A stretch of 64,000 nt of DNA from Paenibacillus polymyxa M1 (GTDB taxonomy: Bacteria; Bacillota; Bacilli; Paenibacillales; Paenibacillaceae): NCBI RefSeq assembly GCF_000237325.1, contig NC_017542.1, positions 5,574,501-5,638,500 on the forward strand, given 5' to 3'. Both the position numbers and the translations under genes were made by a program. The notes below the pieces were generated by a model. The model was not told where the DNA came from. It did no database searches and saw nothing but the letters and a program-made list of their open reading frames with translations. Every line of letters starts with the position of its first letter. Within the stretch, counting starts at the first letter, position 1. Below are positions 16,958-25,887 of the stretch, piece by piece.

Positions 16958-18451
16958 ATGAAAAGGAACCATACGATGATGCAATTTTTCGAGTGGAATG
17001 TCAAAGCTGACGGTTCTCACTGGAAAAAGCTTGCCCGCCTGGCACCGGAACTGAAGGCCAAAGGAATTGACGCGATATGGATTCCACCTGTCACCAAAGG
17101 CCAATCTCCTGAGGATACGGGTTACGGCGTCTATGACCTTTACGATCTGGGCGAATTTGACCAAAAAGGTGCAGTGCGCACCAAATACGGAACCAGGGAA
17201 GACCTGCTGGAAGCTGTCGCATCCTGCGTTCGCCACGGCGTAGCCGTCTATGTCGATCTGGTCATGAACCATAAGGCTGGTGCGGATGAAACCGAAGTAT
17301 TCAAAGTCGTCGAGGTCAACCCGGATAATCGTAATGAGGTCATTTCCGAGCCCTTTGATATCGAAGGCTGGACTAAATTTACATTCCCCGGCCGACAAGG
17401 TAAGTATTCCACATTTCAATGGAACTTCGAACATTTTAATGGAACGGATTACGATGCAAGTCAGGACCGGACAGGAATCTATCGTATTTTAGGTAAAAAC
17501 AAAAACTGGAGCGATAATGTAGATGATGAATTCGGCAATTATGATTATTTAATGTTCGCCAATATTGACTATAATCATCAGGATGTGCGCAAGGAAATGA
17601 TCCGCTGGGGCAAATGGCTGGTGGATACTCTACAATGCAACGGATTCCGTCTGGATGCGATCAAGCATATTAATCATGAATTTGTACGAGAGTTTGCTAC
17701 AGAAATGATTAAAAAGCGTGGGCAGGATTTTTATATGGTAGGCGAATTTTGGAAACCGGATCTAGAATCTTGCCAAAAGTTTCTGGATACCATCGATTAT
17801 AAAATCGACCTGTTTGACGTATCCCTCCACTACAAACTACATAGCGCTTCCTTGGGTGGTAAGGATTTCGATTTAAGCACCATTTTCGAGGATACGCTGG
17901 TTCATACCCATCCCCTGAACTCGGTTACTTTTGTCGATAATCATGATTCCCAGCCGCACGAAGCGCTCGAATCTTGGGTAGAGGACTGGTTTAAGCCCAG
18001 TGCCTATGCACTCATCCTACTGCGCAAAGATGGTTATCCCTGCGTATTCTACGGTGATTACTACGGTATCCAGGGACAAACGCCTGTGGAAGGCAAGCAG
18101 GCTGAGCTAGACCCGCTCCTATATGCCCGATACCACAAAGCTTATGGTGAGCAAAAAGATTATTTTGATGATCCCCATACGATTGGATGGGTTCGTCAGG
18201 GCATTCCTGAGCTACACGGCTCTGGATGTGCTGTGGTGATCACTAACGCAAATGACGGGGAAAAGCGCATGTTCGTGGGTAAACAACGTGCAGGAGAAAA
18301 ATGGACCGATTTGACCGGGCATCACGATCATACCATAAAGATCGAACAGGATGGCTATGGCATATTTCCCGTTCGTGCCGGCAGTGTATCGGTATGGGCA
18401 CTTCCTACTGAGGAAGACAGCCTGGATGCAGAGGATACCGCGAGTGCTTGA
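16958..18451 (+). CDS. Cytosolic alpha-amylase (GH13 subfamily 5)
   Basis: 497 residues without signal peptide, beginning HTMMQFFEWNVKADGSHWKKL, which is typical of the intracellular GH13_5 enzymes. The conserved GH13 regions are DLVMNHKAGAD (region I), GFRLDAIKH with the nucleophile Asp (about residue 232), MVGEFW with the acid Glu (about 263) and FVDNHD with the third Asp (about 330). It hydrolyses alpha-1,4-glucans inside the cell, such as imported maltodextrins or glycogen. AAGGAGG lies eight bases before ATG 16958. The C-terminal tail (EEDSLDAEDTASA) is acidic and probably disordered. Monocistronic. Confidence 0.92.
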   Translation: MKRNHTMMQFFEWNVKADGSHWKKLARLAPELKAKGIDAIWIPPVTKGQSPEDTGYGVYDLYDLGEFDQKGAVRTKYGTREDLLEAVASCVRHGVAVYVDLVMNHKAGADETEVFKVVEVNPDNRNEVISEPFDIEGWTKFTFPGRQGKYSTFQWNFEHFNGTDYDASQDRTGIYRILGKNKNWSDNVDDEFGNYDYLMFANIDYNHQDVRKEMIRWGKWLVDTLQCNGFRLDAIKHINHEFVREFATEMIKKRGQDFYMVGEFWKPDLESCQKFLDTIDYKIDLFDVSLHYKLHSASLGGKDFDLSTIFEDTLVHTHPLNSVTFVDNHDSQPHEALESWVEDWFKPSAYALILLRKDGYPCVFYGDYYGIQGQTPVEGKQAELDPLLYARYHKAYGEQKDYFDDPHTIGWVRQGIPELHGSGCAVVITNANDGEKRMFVGKQRAGEKWTDLTGHHDHTIKIEQDGYGIFPVRAGSVSVWALPTEEDSLDAEDTASA

Positions 18452-18464
18452 TGTTTAACAACTT

Positions 18465-18502
18465 AAAGAGGACAGGATGCAAGGAAGCGCCCTGTCCTCT
18501 TT
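18465..18502. terminator. Bidirectional terminator between alpha-amylase and gpmA
   Basis: AAAGAGGACAGG pairs with CCTGTCCTCTTT around a 14-nt loop, between convergent genes. Confidence 0.85.
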
Positions 18503-18514
18503 GTATATGGAAAA

Positions 18515-19264
18515 TCACTCCGTCACCTTGCTTTGGTTGGCCACAGCCTGTTTCTTTGCCTCTACATGACTCGGATCACCAAGATAGAAGCGCCGGATAG
18601 GATCGATATGCTCATCCAGCTCATACACCAGTGGGATACCTGTCGGAATGTTCAAATCCAGCAATGCGGTTTCGTCCAAATTCTCCATGTACTTGATCAA
18701 GGCCCGTAAAGTATTACCGTGTGCGGAAATGATAACCCGCTCCTTTTTAAGAATCAACGGCATGATCCGTTGCTTCCAAAACTCACCAACCCGATGCACC
18801 GTGTCTTCCAGACTCTCCCCAAGCGGTAGCTCCTCTGGCTTAATATGGCGATAACGCTCTTCTCGATGTGGACTCCGTTCATCCTGCGCATCCAACATAG
18901 GAGGTCGCACCGTCAAGCTACGCCGCCAAATATGAACCTGTTCCTCGCCGTATTGCACGGCGGAATCCAGTTTGCTATGCCCCTGAAGCGCACCATAGTG
19001 GCGTTCATTCAGCTTCCATGACTTCTGCACGGGTATCCACAGATGATCCAGCTCATCCAAGATATGATACAACGTGCGGATAGAACGTTTTAACACAGAA
19101 GCAAATGCCAAGTCAAACGTATACCCAGCCTCCTTGAGGATACGTCCTGCCTCGATAGCCTCATGAGTTCCCTGCTCAGTCAGATCGACATCCGTCCAGC
19201 CTGTGAACAAGTTTTGTCGGTTATACACGCTTTCTCCGTGCCTCACCAGCACCACCTGATACAT
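18515..19264 (-). CDS. gpmA: 2,3-bisphosphoglycerate-dependent phosphoglycerate mutase
   Basis: 249 residues from ATG 19264, matching the 250-residue E. coli-type GpmA; a GTG three codons upstream is a poorer start. The histidine-phosphatase motif VVLVRHGES gives the phosphorylated His9, with FTGWTDVDLTEQG, NERHYGALQG and SAHGNTLRALI completing the active site. It interconverts 3- and 2-phosphoglycerate in glycolysis. Many Bacilli rely on the cofactor-independent GpmI instead, so this may be a second mutase. Monocistronic. Confidence 0.9.
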   Translation of the reverse strand: MYQVVLVRHGESVYNRQNLFTGWTDVDLTEQGTHEAIEAGRILKEAGYTFDLAFASVLKRSIRTLYHILDELDHLWIPVQKSWKLNERHYGALQGHSKLDSAVQYGEEQVHIWRRSLTVRPPMLDAQDERSPHREERYRHIKPEELPLGESLEDTVHRVGEFWKQRIMPLILKKERVIISAHGNTLRALIKYMENLDETALLDLNIPTGIPLVYELDEHIDPIRRFYLGDPSHVEAKKQAVANQSKVTE

Positions 19265-19353
19265 ATACCTCACTCCTCACCTATCTATCCTCTATGTTTT
19301 ACCCAACTTCTATGTATTTAACGTAAAATGCATTTTTTAAACCGCTTCTTGCA

Positions 19354-19382
19354 TACAAAAAGGACGACATTCAGCCGTCCTT
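19354..19382 (-). terminator. Terminator of the Bax inhibitor-1 family gene
   Basis: Read leftward: AAGGACG...CGTCCTT hairpin followed by TTTTTGTA. It separates the BI-1 family gene from gpmA. Confidence 0.8.
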
Positions 19383-19421
19383 CTTCTCATTCTACTTAAC
19401 CATATGAAGTAATCGCAGACC

Positions 19422-20162
19422 TTAGTCCCTATTGCTCAACTTGGCTAGCAGATCCAATATTCGTACATATAGCCACACTAACGTTACCAGCAATGCAAAA
19501 GCGCCATACCATTCCATATATTTGGGTGCACCTTGATCAGCTTGTTCCTCAACGAAATTAAAATCTACGAGCAGATTCAAAGCGGCAATGATGACGATAA
19601 ATAAACTAATACCAATACCCACCCAGCCCGTTTCATGGATGTACGGAACATTCATACCGAAAAAATTCAAAATAAAATCAACCAACGTCACTAGAAAAAT
19701 CGCCATCGTACATAGGACAACAAATGAGATAAAGCCACGTGTCACCTTGATGATTCGTTGTGTATACATAAAGAGCATCAAGAACAAGATACCCACTGTC
19801 AGCAAAATGGCATTAACTACAATTCCAGGGTACTCATATTCCATAAAAGCGGAAACGCCACCCAAAGCAAAGCCACTCAGAATCGCATATACAGGAGAGA
19901 GCAATGGAGCCGTTTTGGGAAAAAAGGATATCGAAAGTGCTATGCCTGCCATCCCAATAAAGCCTGCCGTCATCAACGATAGCACCTCTATGGTTCCTTG
20001 ATAGGTCATATACCAGGTAATACTGGCAGAGACGATGAGCAGGACTAGCAGAAGCAACGTTTTGTTCACCGTTCCTCCGATAGTCATACGTTGTTCGCTA
20101 GCTTCTCTTTCATCTTCACGCAAAAAGATGTCATCACGTAAAACCGGGTTGCTAAAGCTCAT
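19422..20162 (-). CDS. Bax inhibitor-1/YccA family membrane protein
   Basis: 246 residues, with a polar N-terminal 30 residues then seven hydrophobic segments (from LLLLVLLIVSASITWYM at about 35 to YGAFALLVTLVWLYVRILDLL at the end). Family marks include AGFIGMAGIALSISFF, YAILSGFALGGVSA and IIAALNLLVDFNFVEE. BI-1/TMBIM proteins form pH-sensitive calcium-leak channels in studied bacteria; the Paenibacillus role is not known. Monocistronic. Confidence 0.88.
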   Translation of the reverse strand: MSFSNPVLRDDIFLREDEREASEQRMTIGGTVNKTLLLLVLLIVSASITWYMTYQGTIEVLSLMTAGFIGMAGIALSISFFPKTAPLLSPVYAILSGFALGGVSAFMEYEYPGIVVNAILLTVGILFLMLFMYTQRIIKVTRGFISFVVLCTMAIFLVTLVDFILNFFGMNVPYIHETGWVGIGISLFIVIIAALNLLVDFNFVEEQADQGAPKYMEWYGAFALLVTLVWLYVRILDLLAKLSNRD

Positions 20163-20249
20163 ACAGGGTACTCCTTTTCGATGTGTTATTTACGATGCCA
20201 TATGTATATATCGGTACAACCTGAGAAAAGTTTCAGAAAATTTCAAACA

Positions 20250-20289
20250 ATAAAAAAACTCTAACCTTGCTTTTCAGCAAAGCTAGAGT
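20250..20289 (-). terminator. Terminator of the small beta-rich protein gene
   Basis: Read leftward: ACTCTA/TAGAGT and AGCAA/TTGCT paired arms (20258-20289) followed by a T-run. Confidence 0.75.
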
Positions 20290-20311
20290 TAGAGGGTCAA
20301 GTCGTTACAGA

Positions 20312-20599
20312 TTAAAAATCAGCAGTAGCAATTTGGATGCTACCTGTTACTGCTCCAACTGGAGTAGCTTGGAGAGCAGCTACCAGCAGCAAGGCAACTT
20401 CTAACGTCAGACTATTGCCCGCCGGAATAGTATAAGTGATCACAGGAGCATTGACACGGGTAACCACAAGATCCACCGGATTGGCACCGAAATTATTAAC
20501 GGTAATTGTAGCATTACTACCGCCTCTCAGGTTTTCAAAAAAGGACTTACCTACACCAGCAGCAAGATTGTAAATTTGCGAAGGTAAAAGGATCGCCAT
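20312..20599 (-). CDS. Small beta-rich protein, possible spore-appendage or surface subunit
   Basis: 95 residues from ATG 20599, which has GGGAGGT about eight bases upstream. No signal peptide or Cys. The sequence is almost all short hydrophobic beta strands with Gly/Asn turns (ATITVNNFGANPVDLVVTRV, PVITYTIPAGNSLTLEV, LLVAALQATPVG). The alternation and the TIPAGNS turn remind me of small jelly-roll subunits such as spore-appendage (Ena-type) proteins, but there is no motif firm enough to assign. Monocistronic, with its own terminator. Confidence 0.65.
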   Translation of the reverse strand: MAILLPSQIYNLAAGVGKSFFENLRGGSNATITVNNFGANPVDLVVTRVNAPVITYTIPAGNSLTLEVALLLVAALQATPVGAVTGSIQIATADF

Positions 20600-20830
20600 A
20601 GAATTCACCTCCCTTGCGTTTGATAGTGTATTCTATGCTTCCAATCTATGAACGTAACGTTAAGTGACTCAGTAATAAGACACAATTTAAAAGACTCATA
20701 GATTAACATCTCTCTATATGTGCTACAAACAACCTTTCATTCTGAAAGGTTAAACCATTTTTTTCATATCATAAGCCTAATCATGATAAAATACGTACCA
20801 TAATGGAAATGACCCAAGGAGGATAACCAC

Positions 20831-22066
20831 ATGAAACAGGAACTGATTGACCGCCTGACTACATATGTACAGGTAGATACCCAATCCGACGAAAGCAGCC
20901 ACACATGCCCCACCACACCCGGACAGCTCACATTGGGCAACCTCCTGGTAGACGAACTGAAAGCCATCGGTATGACAGACGTAACCATTGATGATCATGG
21001 TTATGTGATGGCAACCCTTCCCTCCAATACGGATAAAGAAGTGCCCGTCATTGGTTTTCTGGCACACCTCGATACGGCTACTGAACTAACTGGCGCAGGA
21101 GTAAAGCCACAGTTGACGGAGAACTATGATGGGGGCGATATCACGCTGAATGCCTCACTTGGTGTAGTCCTTTCTCCACGTGAGTTTCCCGAATTGACTC
21201 AATATAAAGGCCACACCCTGATCACAACAGATGGCACCACCCTGCTCGGTGCAGACAACAAAGCCGGCATCGCAGAGATCATGACAGCAATCCACTATCT
21301 GATTGATCATCCCGAAATTCAACATGGCAAAATTCGCGTTGCTTTTACACCGGATGAAGAGATTGGAAGAGGACCTGAACGCTTTGATGTAGCCGCTTTT
21401 GGCGCTGAATATGCTTATACGGTAGACGGCGGACCGCTCGGAGAGCTGGAGTATGAGAGCTTCAACGCCGCGGCTGCTCATATTACCATTCATGGTGTAA
21501 ATGTACATCCCGGTACGGCTAAAAACAAAATGATCCACGCTGCCAAAATCGCTATGGAACTGCACAGTAGATTACCTGTGAATGAAGCCCCGGAATATAC
21601 AGATGGGTACGATGGCTTCTATCATCTGTTGGAGTCTACTGGCACAGCAGAACAAGCCAAACTATACTATATTATCCGCGATTTTGATCGTGAGAGCTTT
21701 GAGAACCGGAAAGCTTATTTGACAAATATCGTAAAAGAGCTCCAGGCTGCCTATGGAGACAACCGTATTACGCTGGAGCTGAGAGACCAGTATTACAACA
21801 TGAAAGAGAAAATTGAGCCTGTCAAGCATATCGTCGATATCGCTCATGAAGCAATGACGAAGCTGAATATTGAACCCATTATCAAGCCGATTCGTGGAGG
21901 CACAGACGGTTCACAGCTGTCTTACATGGGACTGCCTACACCGAATATTTTCACAGGCGGGGAGAACTACCACGGTAAGTACGAGTATGTGTCGGTGGAT
22001 AACATGGTGCTTGCAACCAAGGTTATTGTGGGGATTGCACAATTGTTCGAGCAGCGTGGCAAGTAA
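20831..22066 (+). CDS. pepT: Peptidase T (tripeptide aminopeptidase)
   Basis: 411 residues, usual PepT length. M20B metallopeptidase motifs: [11 protein letters not shown] with the first zinc His (about 79), [15 protein letters not shown] with the bridging Asp, [14 protein letters not shown] with the catalytic Glu pair, [14 protein letters not shown], and [11 protein letters not shown] with the last His. It removes the N-terminal residue from tripeptides in the cytosol. AAGGAGG lies nine bases before ATG 20831. A hairpin with a T-run (20731-20765) lies upstream of its promoter. Monocistronic. Confidence 0.93.
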   Translation: MKQELIDRLTTYVQVDTQSDESSHTCPTTPGQLTLGNLLVDELKAIGMTDVTIDDHGYVMATLPSNTDKEVPVIGFLAHLDTATELTGAGVKPQLTENYDGGDITLNASLGVVLSPREFPELTQYKGHTLITTDGTTLLGADNKAGIAEIMTAIHYLIDHPEIQHGKIRVAFTPDEEIGRGPERFDVAAFGAEYAYTVDGGPLGELEYESFNAAAAHITIHGVNVHPGTAKNKMIHAAKIAMELHSRLPVNEAPEYTDGYDGFYHLLESTGTAEQAKLYYIIRDFDRESFENRKAYLTNIVKELQAAYGDNRITLELRDQYYNMKEKIEPVKHIVDIAHEAMTKLNIEPIIKPIRGGTDGSQLSYMGLPTPNIFTGGENYHGKYEYVSVDNMVLATKVIVGIAQLFEQRGK

Positions 22067-22106
22067 GCCGCTTATACACAGCACTGACACGTTCAAATTA
22101 AATCGG

Positions 22107-22147
22107 AAGGCATATCGTTTCTATTATGAAACGATATGCCTTTTTTT
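22107..22147 (+). terminator. Intrinsic terminator of pepT
   Basis: GGCATATCGTTT pairs with AAACGATATGCC around CTATTATG, followed by seven T. Confidence 0.95.
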
Positions 22148-22257
22148 CTGAATTTTCTTTAAATTCTCAATACTTTTATAACTTTTATCCGTCTTTAGAC
22201 CGACAAATATATAGGACTATAAAAAATATATTTAGTAAAGAAAGGTAGGTGATCCAC

Positions 22258-23094
22258 TTGAATACAATAGATGCATTAATTGCAGCCATTCCCTACATAC
22301 AACAGATTATGCGGGAGAAAGTAACCCTTGCTCTTTTCGACCGTACTCACGTTCTGGCTTATACCCAATCAGAGGGTATGAATCTTGGCTTTGAAACCGG
22401 CTCGGAGCTACTTGAGGGCTACAAAAATTTCGCCATGCTTAAAAATGGACATGAGGCCAGCTTGACCCACATTCCGGCTGAATTGCTGGGATATCCTCTC
22501 GATATGATCAGTATTCCTGTGTTTGATGATAATGGGAACGTCATTGCAGCGTTTGCCGCTTCCTATAATTTGACCAACAGAAATCAGCTGGATCAAATCG
22601 TATCTGAAAACCACTCCATTACCGAGCAGCTCATTGAAATGGTGCAGCATGTAACAGCACATTCAGAGGAGCTACAAGCTACCAGTGAACACATTTTAAA
22701 GAACACCCAATTTGCCGTACAAAACTCGGGTAAAATTAATCAGGTCGCTGTATTTATCAAGGAAATTTCCGACCAAACCAACCTGCTTGGATTGAATGCC
22801 GCGATTGAAGCCGCACGTGTCGGAGAAGCAGGAGCAGGCTTTGGTGTCGTTGCTCAAGAAGTACGCAAGCTATCTGTAGAGTCCAAAAAAGCGACAGTCG
22901 ATATTGAGGGAGCCCTTAAGGATGTACAGAACTCCATTCGTCAGATGGAGCAGGAAATAGAGCAAATTGTTGCTTCTTCTCAAGAGCAGGCGACTCTGGT
23001 AGGCTCTTTCACCGAAGTCATGGAGCGTATGCGAAAGGCGAGCGAAACGATGCAACATCTGGCCGATAACCTGACTTCCTATATTGTAAAATAA
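22258..23094 (+). CDS. Soluble methyl-accepting chemotaxis-type receptor (YfmS-like)
   Basis: 278 residues from TTG 22258; an in-frame GTG at 22249 overlaps the AAAGG...GGTG ribosome site. There is no membrane segment. The N-terminal 125 residues form a small sensor domain ([49 protein letters not shown]). The C-terminal half is a signalling hairpin with the conserved tip [39 protein letters not shown] (about 165-205), which binds CheA/CheW. The overall size and layout match B. subtilis YfmS, a soluble chemoreceptor. Ligand unknown. Confidence 0.85.
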   Translation: MNTIDALIAAIPYIQQIMREKVTLALFDRTHVLAYTQSEGMNLGFETGSELLEGYKNFAMLKNGHEASLTHIPAELLGYPLDMISIPVFDDNGNVIAAFAASYNLTNRNQLDQIVSENHSITEQLIEMVQHVTAHSEELQATSEHILKNTQFAVQNSGKINQVAVFIKEISDQTNLLGLNAAIEAARVGEAGAGFGVVAQEVRKLSVESKKATVDIEGALKDVQNSIRQMEQEIEQIVASSQEQATLVGSFTEVMERMRKASETMQHLADNLTSYIVK

Positions 23095-23118
23095 TTAATA
23101 TTGTTTATTGGCATGAGA

Positions 23119-23165
23119 AAGGGGAGCGCACTGATCCGCAAATGGCGTAAAAGTGCGTTCCCCTT
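23119..23165. terminator. Terminator between chemoreceptor and peptide gene
   Basis: AAGGGGAGCGCACT pairs with AGTGCGTTCCCCTT (one mismatch) around an 18-nt loop; it can serve both converging units. Confidence 0.75.
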
Positions 23166-23207
23166 ATTTACAAAATCCCTACTGGGTCTAACAATCCAAA
23201 TCTAAAC

Positions 23208-23339
23208 TCAAGCAGTATAAGAAAAAACACCATGATTCGAAGGATACACGGGGTCTAACTGTCCCAATGTATTTCCTACCGGAAGAGCAACACTAAGAAA
23301 CGCTAAGACCATAGTTATCGAGATTAATGCCTTTTTCAT
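23208..23339 (-). CDS. Phr-like secreted signalling peptide precursor (43 residues)
   Basis: ATG 23339 has AAGGGGG seven bases upstream. The product starts MKKALISITMVLAFLSVALP, a clear Sec signal peptide, then VGNTLGQ and a polar tail LDPVYPSNHGVFSYTA ending at TGA. The first 47 bases overlap the end of the upstream TPR gene in another frame, exactly as phr genes overlap rap genes. Known Phr precursors are 40-50 residues with the active 5-6 residue peptide at or near the C-terminus; HGVFSYTA or a part of it would be the candidate here. Secretion, processing and re-import are inferred. Confidence 0.7.
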   Translation of the reverse strand: MKKALISITMVLAFLSVALPVGNTLGQLDPVYPSNHGVFSYTA

Positions 23340-24168
23340 TATGAAGCCCCCTTAATAAAATGGTTTGGTATTGCTCTTGCTGCGACAGGGTTGCCAAATC
23401 TCGATAAGTCTCGAACAGTGCAACCAGTGTCCTAAAATCAGTATTGGCTTCTACACCAATAGAGAATTGCAGAGAAACAAGGATATAATTCAAGGCAACG
23501 ATGTACTGTTTCTTTTTCAACTGGTAAATAGCTAATTGGTTGACCAGTTTTAAATAATATACGCGGTTGGCTCTATCTTCATAACCTTCAAATATCTCAA
23601 TATCATCGGCAAACTCGTTCAGCAGGTCGTCAATATCCCAATTGTTCAAGTTAGCTGCTTCAGCAATACCAACCAATCCCGGGAGTAGCTCCTCGTCATT
23701 GTCGTGAAGAAACTGAACATATTCTGGTAAAAGTTCCTTCTTCCCCGAAAGTAAATCAATCGTATATAAATTGGCCTTGGCGAGAAAACGGAATCTCTCT
23801 ACTTCTTCGTGACCGCTTTGATCCAGCCCCATAAACCAACCCATTTCGCTATACTTCATAATATAATCTCTGGCTTCCTCATACTGGCCCATATTCTGAT
23901 AATAAATCGATTTCGCTAGATAGCTGTAAGCATAATAAAACACCAGCGGGTGTTTGGCGTTCAATGTCTCGTACTTGCCGTCTGCAGCATTTCTCAGTTG
24001 GGTGTGATACAGGCTTTCAGCCAACGAATGCAGATAATCCGCAACCTTGTTCGCTTCATCCCAATCATTACACGTATAGCTGATTCTAAACAACTCGCAA
24101 GCTTTATCGAGCGCGTGGCTGTCCGACAACAAATAAATAGCTTCCCTTTGGTTCAGGACCTCTTCCAC
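23293..24168 (-). CDS. Rap-like TPR regulator (RRNPP-type) paired with the peptide gene
   Basis: 291 residues from GTG 24168, nine bases after GGGAGG; a GTG 12 codons upstream lacks a ribosome site. The whole chain is helical TPR-like repeats (HPLVFYYAYSYLAKSIYYQN, YYLKLVNQLAIYQLKKKQYI, FRTLVALFETYRDLA), without a helix-turn-helix, as in Rap proteins that bind response regulators or phosphorelay partners rather than DNA. Full Rap proteins are about 370-380 residues, so this one is short. The gene ends inside the start of the Phr-like gene. Likely a peptide-sensing regulator; its target is not identifiable from the sequence. Confidence 0.7.
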   Translation of the reverse strand: MEEVLNQREAIYLLSDSHALDKACELFRISYTCNDWDEANKVADYLHSLAESLYHTQLRNAADGKYETLNAKHPLVFYYAYSYLAKSIYYQNMGQYEEARDYIMKYSEMGWFMGLDQSGHEEVERFRFLAKANLYTIDLLSGKKELLPEYVQFLHDNDEELLPGLVGIAEAANLNNWDIDDLLNEFADDIEIFEGYEDRANRVYYLKLVNQLAIYQLKKKQYIVALNYILVSLQFSIGVEANTDFRTLVALFETYRDLATLSQQEQYQTILLRGLHNEKGINLDNYGLSVS

Positions 24169-24613
24169 TAAACCCCGCCTCCCTATCCTGAAAATTAAAG
24201 TCACCCCTAGCCTAGTGGCTATTCTTCAGGGTAGTTATGCTGTTAGACTCCCTTTTTTTGCATACCAGTATATTACAAATATAGTCAAAACCTAACTTGA
24301 AGTCAATTCAATTATCGGTACATTCATACTTTTGCAACCTGACATGGATGTGTATATTTTACTGGTTACGAATAGATGATTTTCATTATCGAAATAATGC
24401 TAAAGAAGACAAAATATTGGCTCTCATATGGGTGGTTTTCATGGTCTATAGTATCGTCAGGGTAACTACGTTACGAATTAGTGCGTACTTTTCAACCGAA
24501 TACCGGGGCCTTACAATCAAACCTGTGCATGAAAACAAAGTATAAGTACGACTCAACAAAGCATGTACCTGTTCACTAAAATACAAATTCACTTAAGGAG
24601 TGAAGTTAATAAC
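24169..24613. other. Divergent region upstream of hxlA, with a short palindrome
   Basis: 445 bp between the Rap-like gene and hxlA. GTAAC-TAC-GTTAC (24462-24474) is a perfect odd palindrome about 150 bp before the hxlA start and may be a regulator site. An 82-codon plus-strand frame (24297-24545) has no ribosome site and is rejected. No hxlR-like regulator gene is present here. Confidence 0.5.
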
Positions 24614-25249
24614 ATGGAACTTCAATTGGCTTTAGACTTGGTAGATATCCCGCAAGGTATCGCACTGGTAAAAGAAGTAGAATCGTATATTGATATCGTA
24701 GAAATCGGTACGCCGATTGTCATCAATGAAGGACTTCATGCTGTAAAAGCAATGAAAGAAGCATTTCCCAATCTAAAAGTACTGGCTGACCTGAAAGTTA
24801 TGGACGCAGGGGGCTATGAAGTGCTAAAAGCTTCCGAGGCTGGTGCAGATATCGTGACGATTTTGGCTGTAGCTGAAGATGCAACGATCAAAGGTGCTGT
24901 AGAAGAAGCTAAGAAACAAGGCGGCAAAAAAATCCTGGTGGACATGATCGGTGTTAAAAACCTGGAGCAACGTGCAAAAGAAATCGACGCTTTAGGCGTT
25001 GACTACATCTGTGTGCATACAGGCTACGATCTGCAAGCGGAAGGTCAAAGTCCGTTCGAAGCACTGCAAACCGTCAAAAAAGTCGTAAAAAACTCCAAAA
25101 CAGCCGTAGCTGGCGGCATCAAGCTGAGTACATTGGCTGAAGTGGTAAAAGCTCAACCGGATCTGGTTATCGTAGGCGGCGGTATCACTGGCGAAGACGA
25201 CAAAAAGGCTGTAGCTTCGCAAATGCAGCAGCTCATCAAACAAGGTTAA
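24614..25249 (+). CDS. hxlA: 3-hexulose-6-phosphate synthase
   Basis: 211 residues from ATG 24614 (MELQLALDLVDIPQGIALVK); in-frame codons further upstream do not match the family and overlap AAGGAG. The OMP-decarboxylase-like TIM barrel shows VEIGTPIVINEGLHAV, VLADLKVMDAGGYE with the metal/catalytic Asp-Lys-x-x-Asp, and AGGIKLSTLAEV plus VIVGGGITG for phosphate binding. It condenses formaldehyde with ribulose 5-phosphate in the ribulose monophosphate pathway; in Bacillus this detoxifies formaldehyde. It is followed by hxlB after 4 bp, but the usual hxlR activator gene is not adjacent. Confidence 0.93.
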   Translation: MELQLALDLVDIPQGIALVKEVESYIDIVEIGTPIVINEGLHAVKAMKEAFPNLKVLADLKVMDAGGYEVLKASEAGADIVTILAVAEDATIKGAVEEAKKQGGKKILVDMIGVKNLEQRAKEIDALGVDYICVHTGYDLQAEGQSPFEALQTVKKVVKNSKTAVAGGIKLSTLAEVVKAQPDLVIVGGGITGEDDKKAVASQMQQLIKQG

Positions 25250-25253
25250 TCCA

Positions 25254-25811
25254 ATGGAAACCTCTCAATATTTATCTGAGGTCATCAAGGAGCTGCAATT
25301 CGTTCCACAGCTAATCAGCGATACCGAATCAGAACAGTTGATCCACTCCATCGCTGCTGCGAATAAGGTATTCGTAGCAGGAGCGGGGCGCTCAGGGTTC
25401 ATGATTCGCTCGCTGGCCATGCGGTTGATGCATATGGGGGTTCAAGCTTACGTAGTTGGGGAAACCGTAACCCCTGGCTTGAGCGAGGGAGATCTGCTGA
25501 TTATCGGTTCAGGCTCTGGTGAAACCAAAAGCTTAGTCTCGATGGCAGACAAAGCGAAGAAACTCGGGGCCTCACTGGCGGTGCTTACCACTTCCCCCGA
25601 GTCTACCATCGGCAAACTGGCCGATATCATCGTCAAGCTGCCCGGCGCGCCCAAGGACCCGTCCAGCAAGGATTACCAGACCATTCAGCCCATGGGCTCA
25701 CTGTTTGAGCAAACTCTGCTGCTGTATGGCGATGCGTTGGTGCTCAGAACGATGCAGCTGCGCAAGCTGACCTCCGAATCCATGTATGGTCAACACGCCA
25801 ACTTGGAATAA
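25254..25811 (+). CDS. hxlB: 6-phospho-3-hexuloisomerase
   Basis: 185 residues, one SIS domain: VFVAGAGRSGFMIRSLAMRLMHMG binds the sugar phosphate, IIGSGSGETKSLV is the second loop and MGSLFEQTLLLYGDALVL the C-terminal signature. It isomerises hexulose 6-phosphate to fructose 6-phosphate, completing formaldehyde fixation started by HxlA. The start lies 4 bp after the hxlA stop with only a weak ribosome site, pointing to translational coupling. A very strong terminator follows. Confidence 0.93.
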   Translation: METSQYLSEVIKELQFVPQLISDTESEQLIHSIAAANKVFVAGAGRSGFMIRSLAMRLMHMGVQAYVVGETVTPGLSEGDLLIIGSGSGETKSLVSMADKAKKLGASLAVLTTSPESTIGKLADIIVKLPGAPKDPSSKDYQTIQPMGSLFEQTLLLYGDALVLRTMQLRKLTSESMYGQHANLE

Positions 25812-25838
25812 AACTGCTTGTTCCTTTGCGATAACAAG

Positions 25839-25884
25839 GCAGGCTGCTTACATGTCCGAGCATGTAAGCAGCCTGCTTTTTTTT
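25839..25884 (+). terminator. Strong intrinsic terminator of hxlAB
   Basis: GCAGGCTGCTTACATG pairs perfectly with CATGTAAGCAGCCTGC around TCCGAG, followed by eight T. It also abuts the broken end of the GH43 gene on the other strand. Confidence 0.97.
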
Positions 25885-25887
25885 GTA

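Noticed and set aside
20731..20765. Hairpin AACCTTTC/GAAAGGTT followed by AAACCATTTTTTT upstream of pepT
   Set aside because: It looks like a terminator, but no rightward gene ends before it; it may close an unseen small RNA, which cannot be supported from sequence alone.
24297..24545. 82-codon frame upstream of hxlA
   Set aside because: Poor start context and no recognisable protein features.
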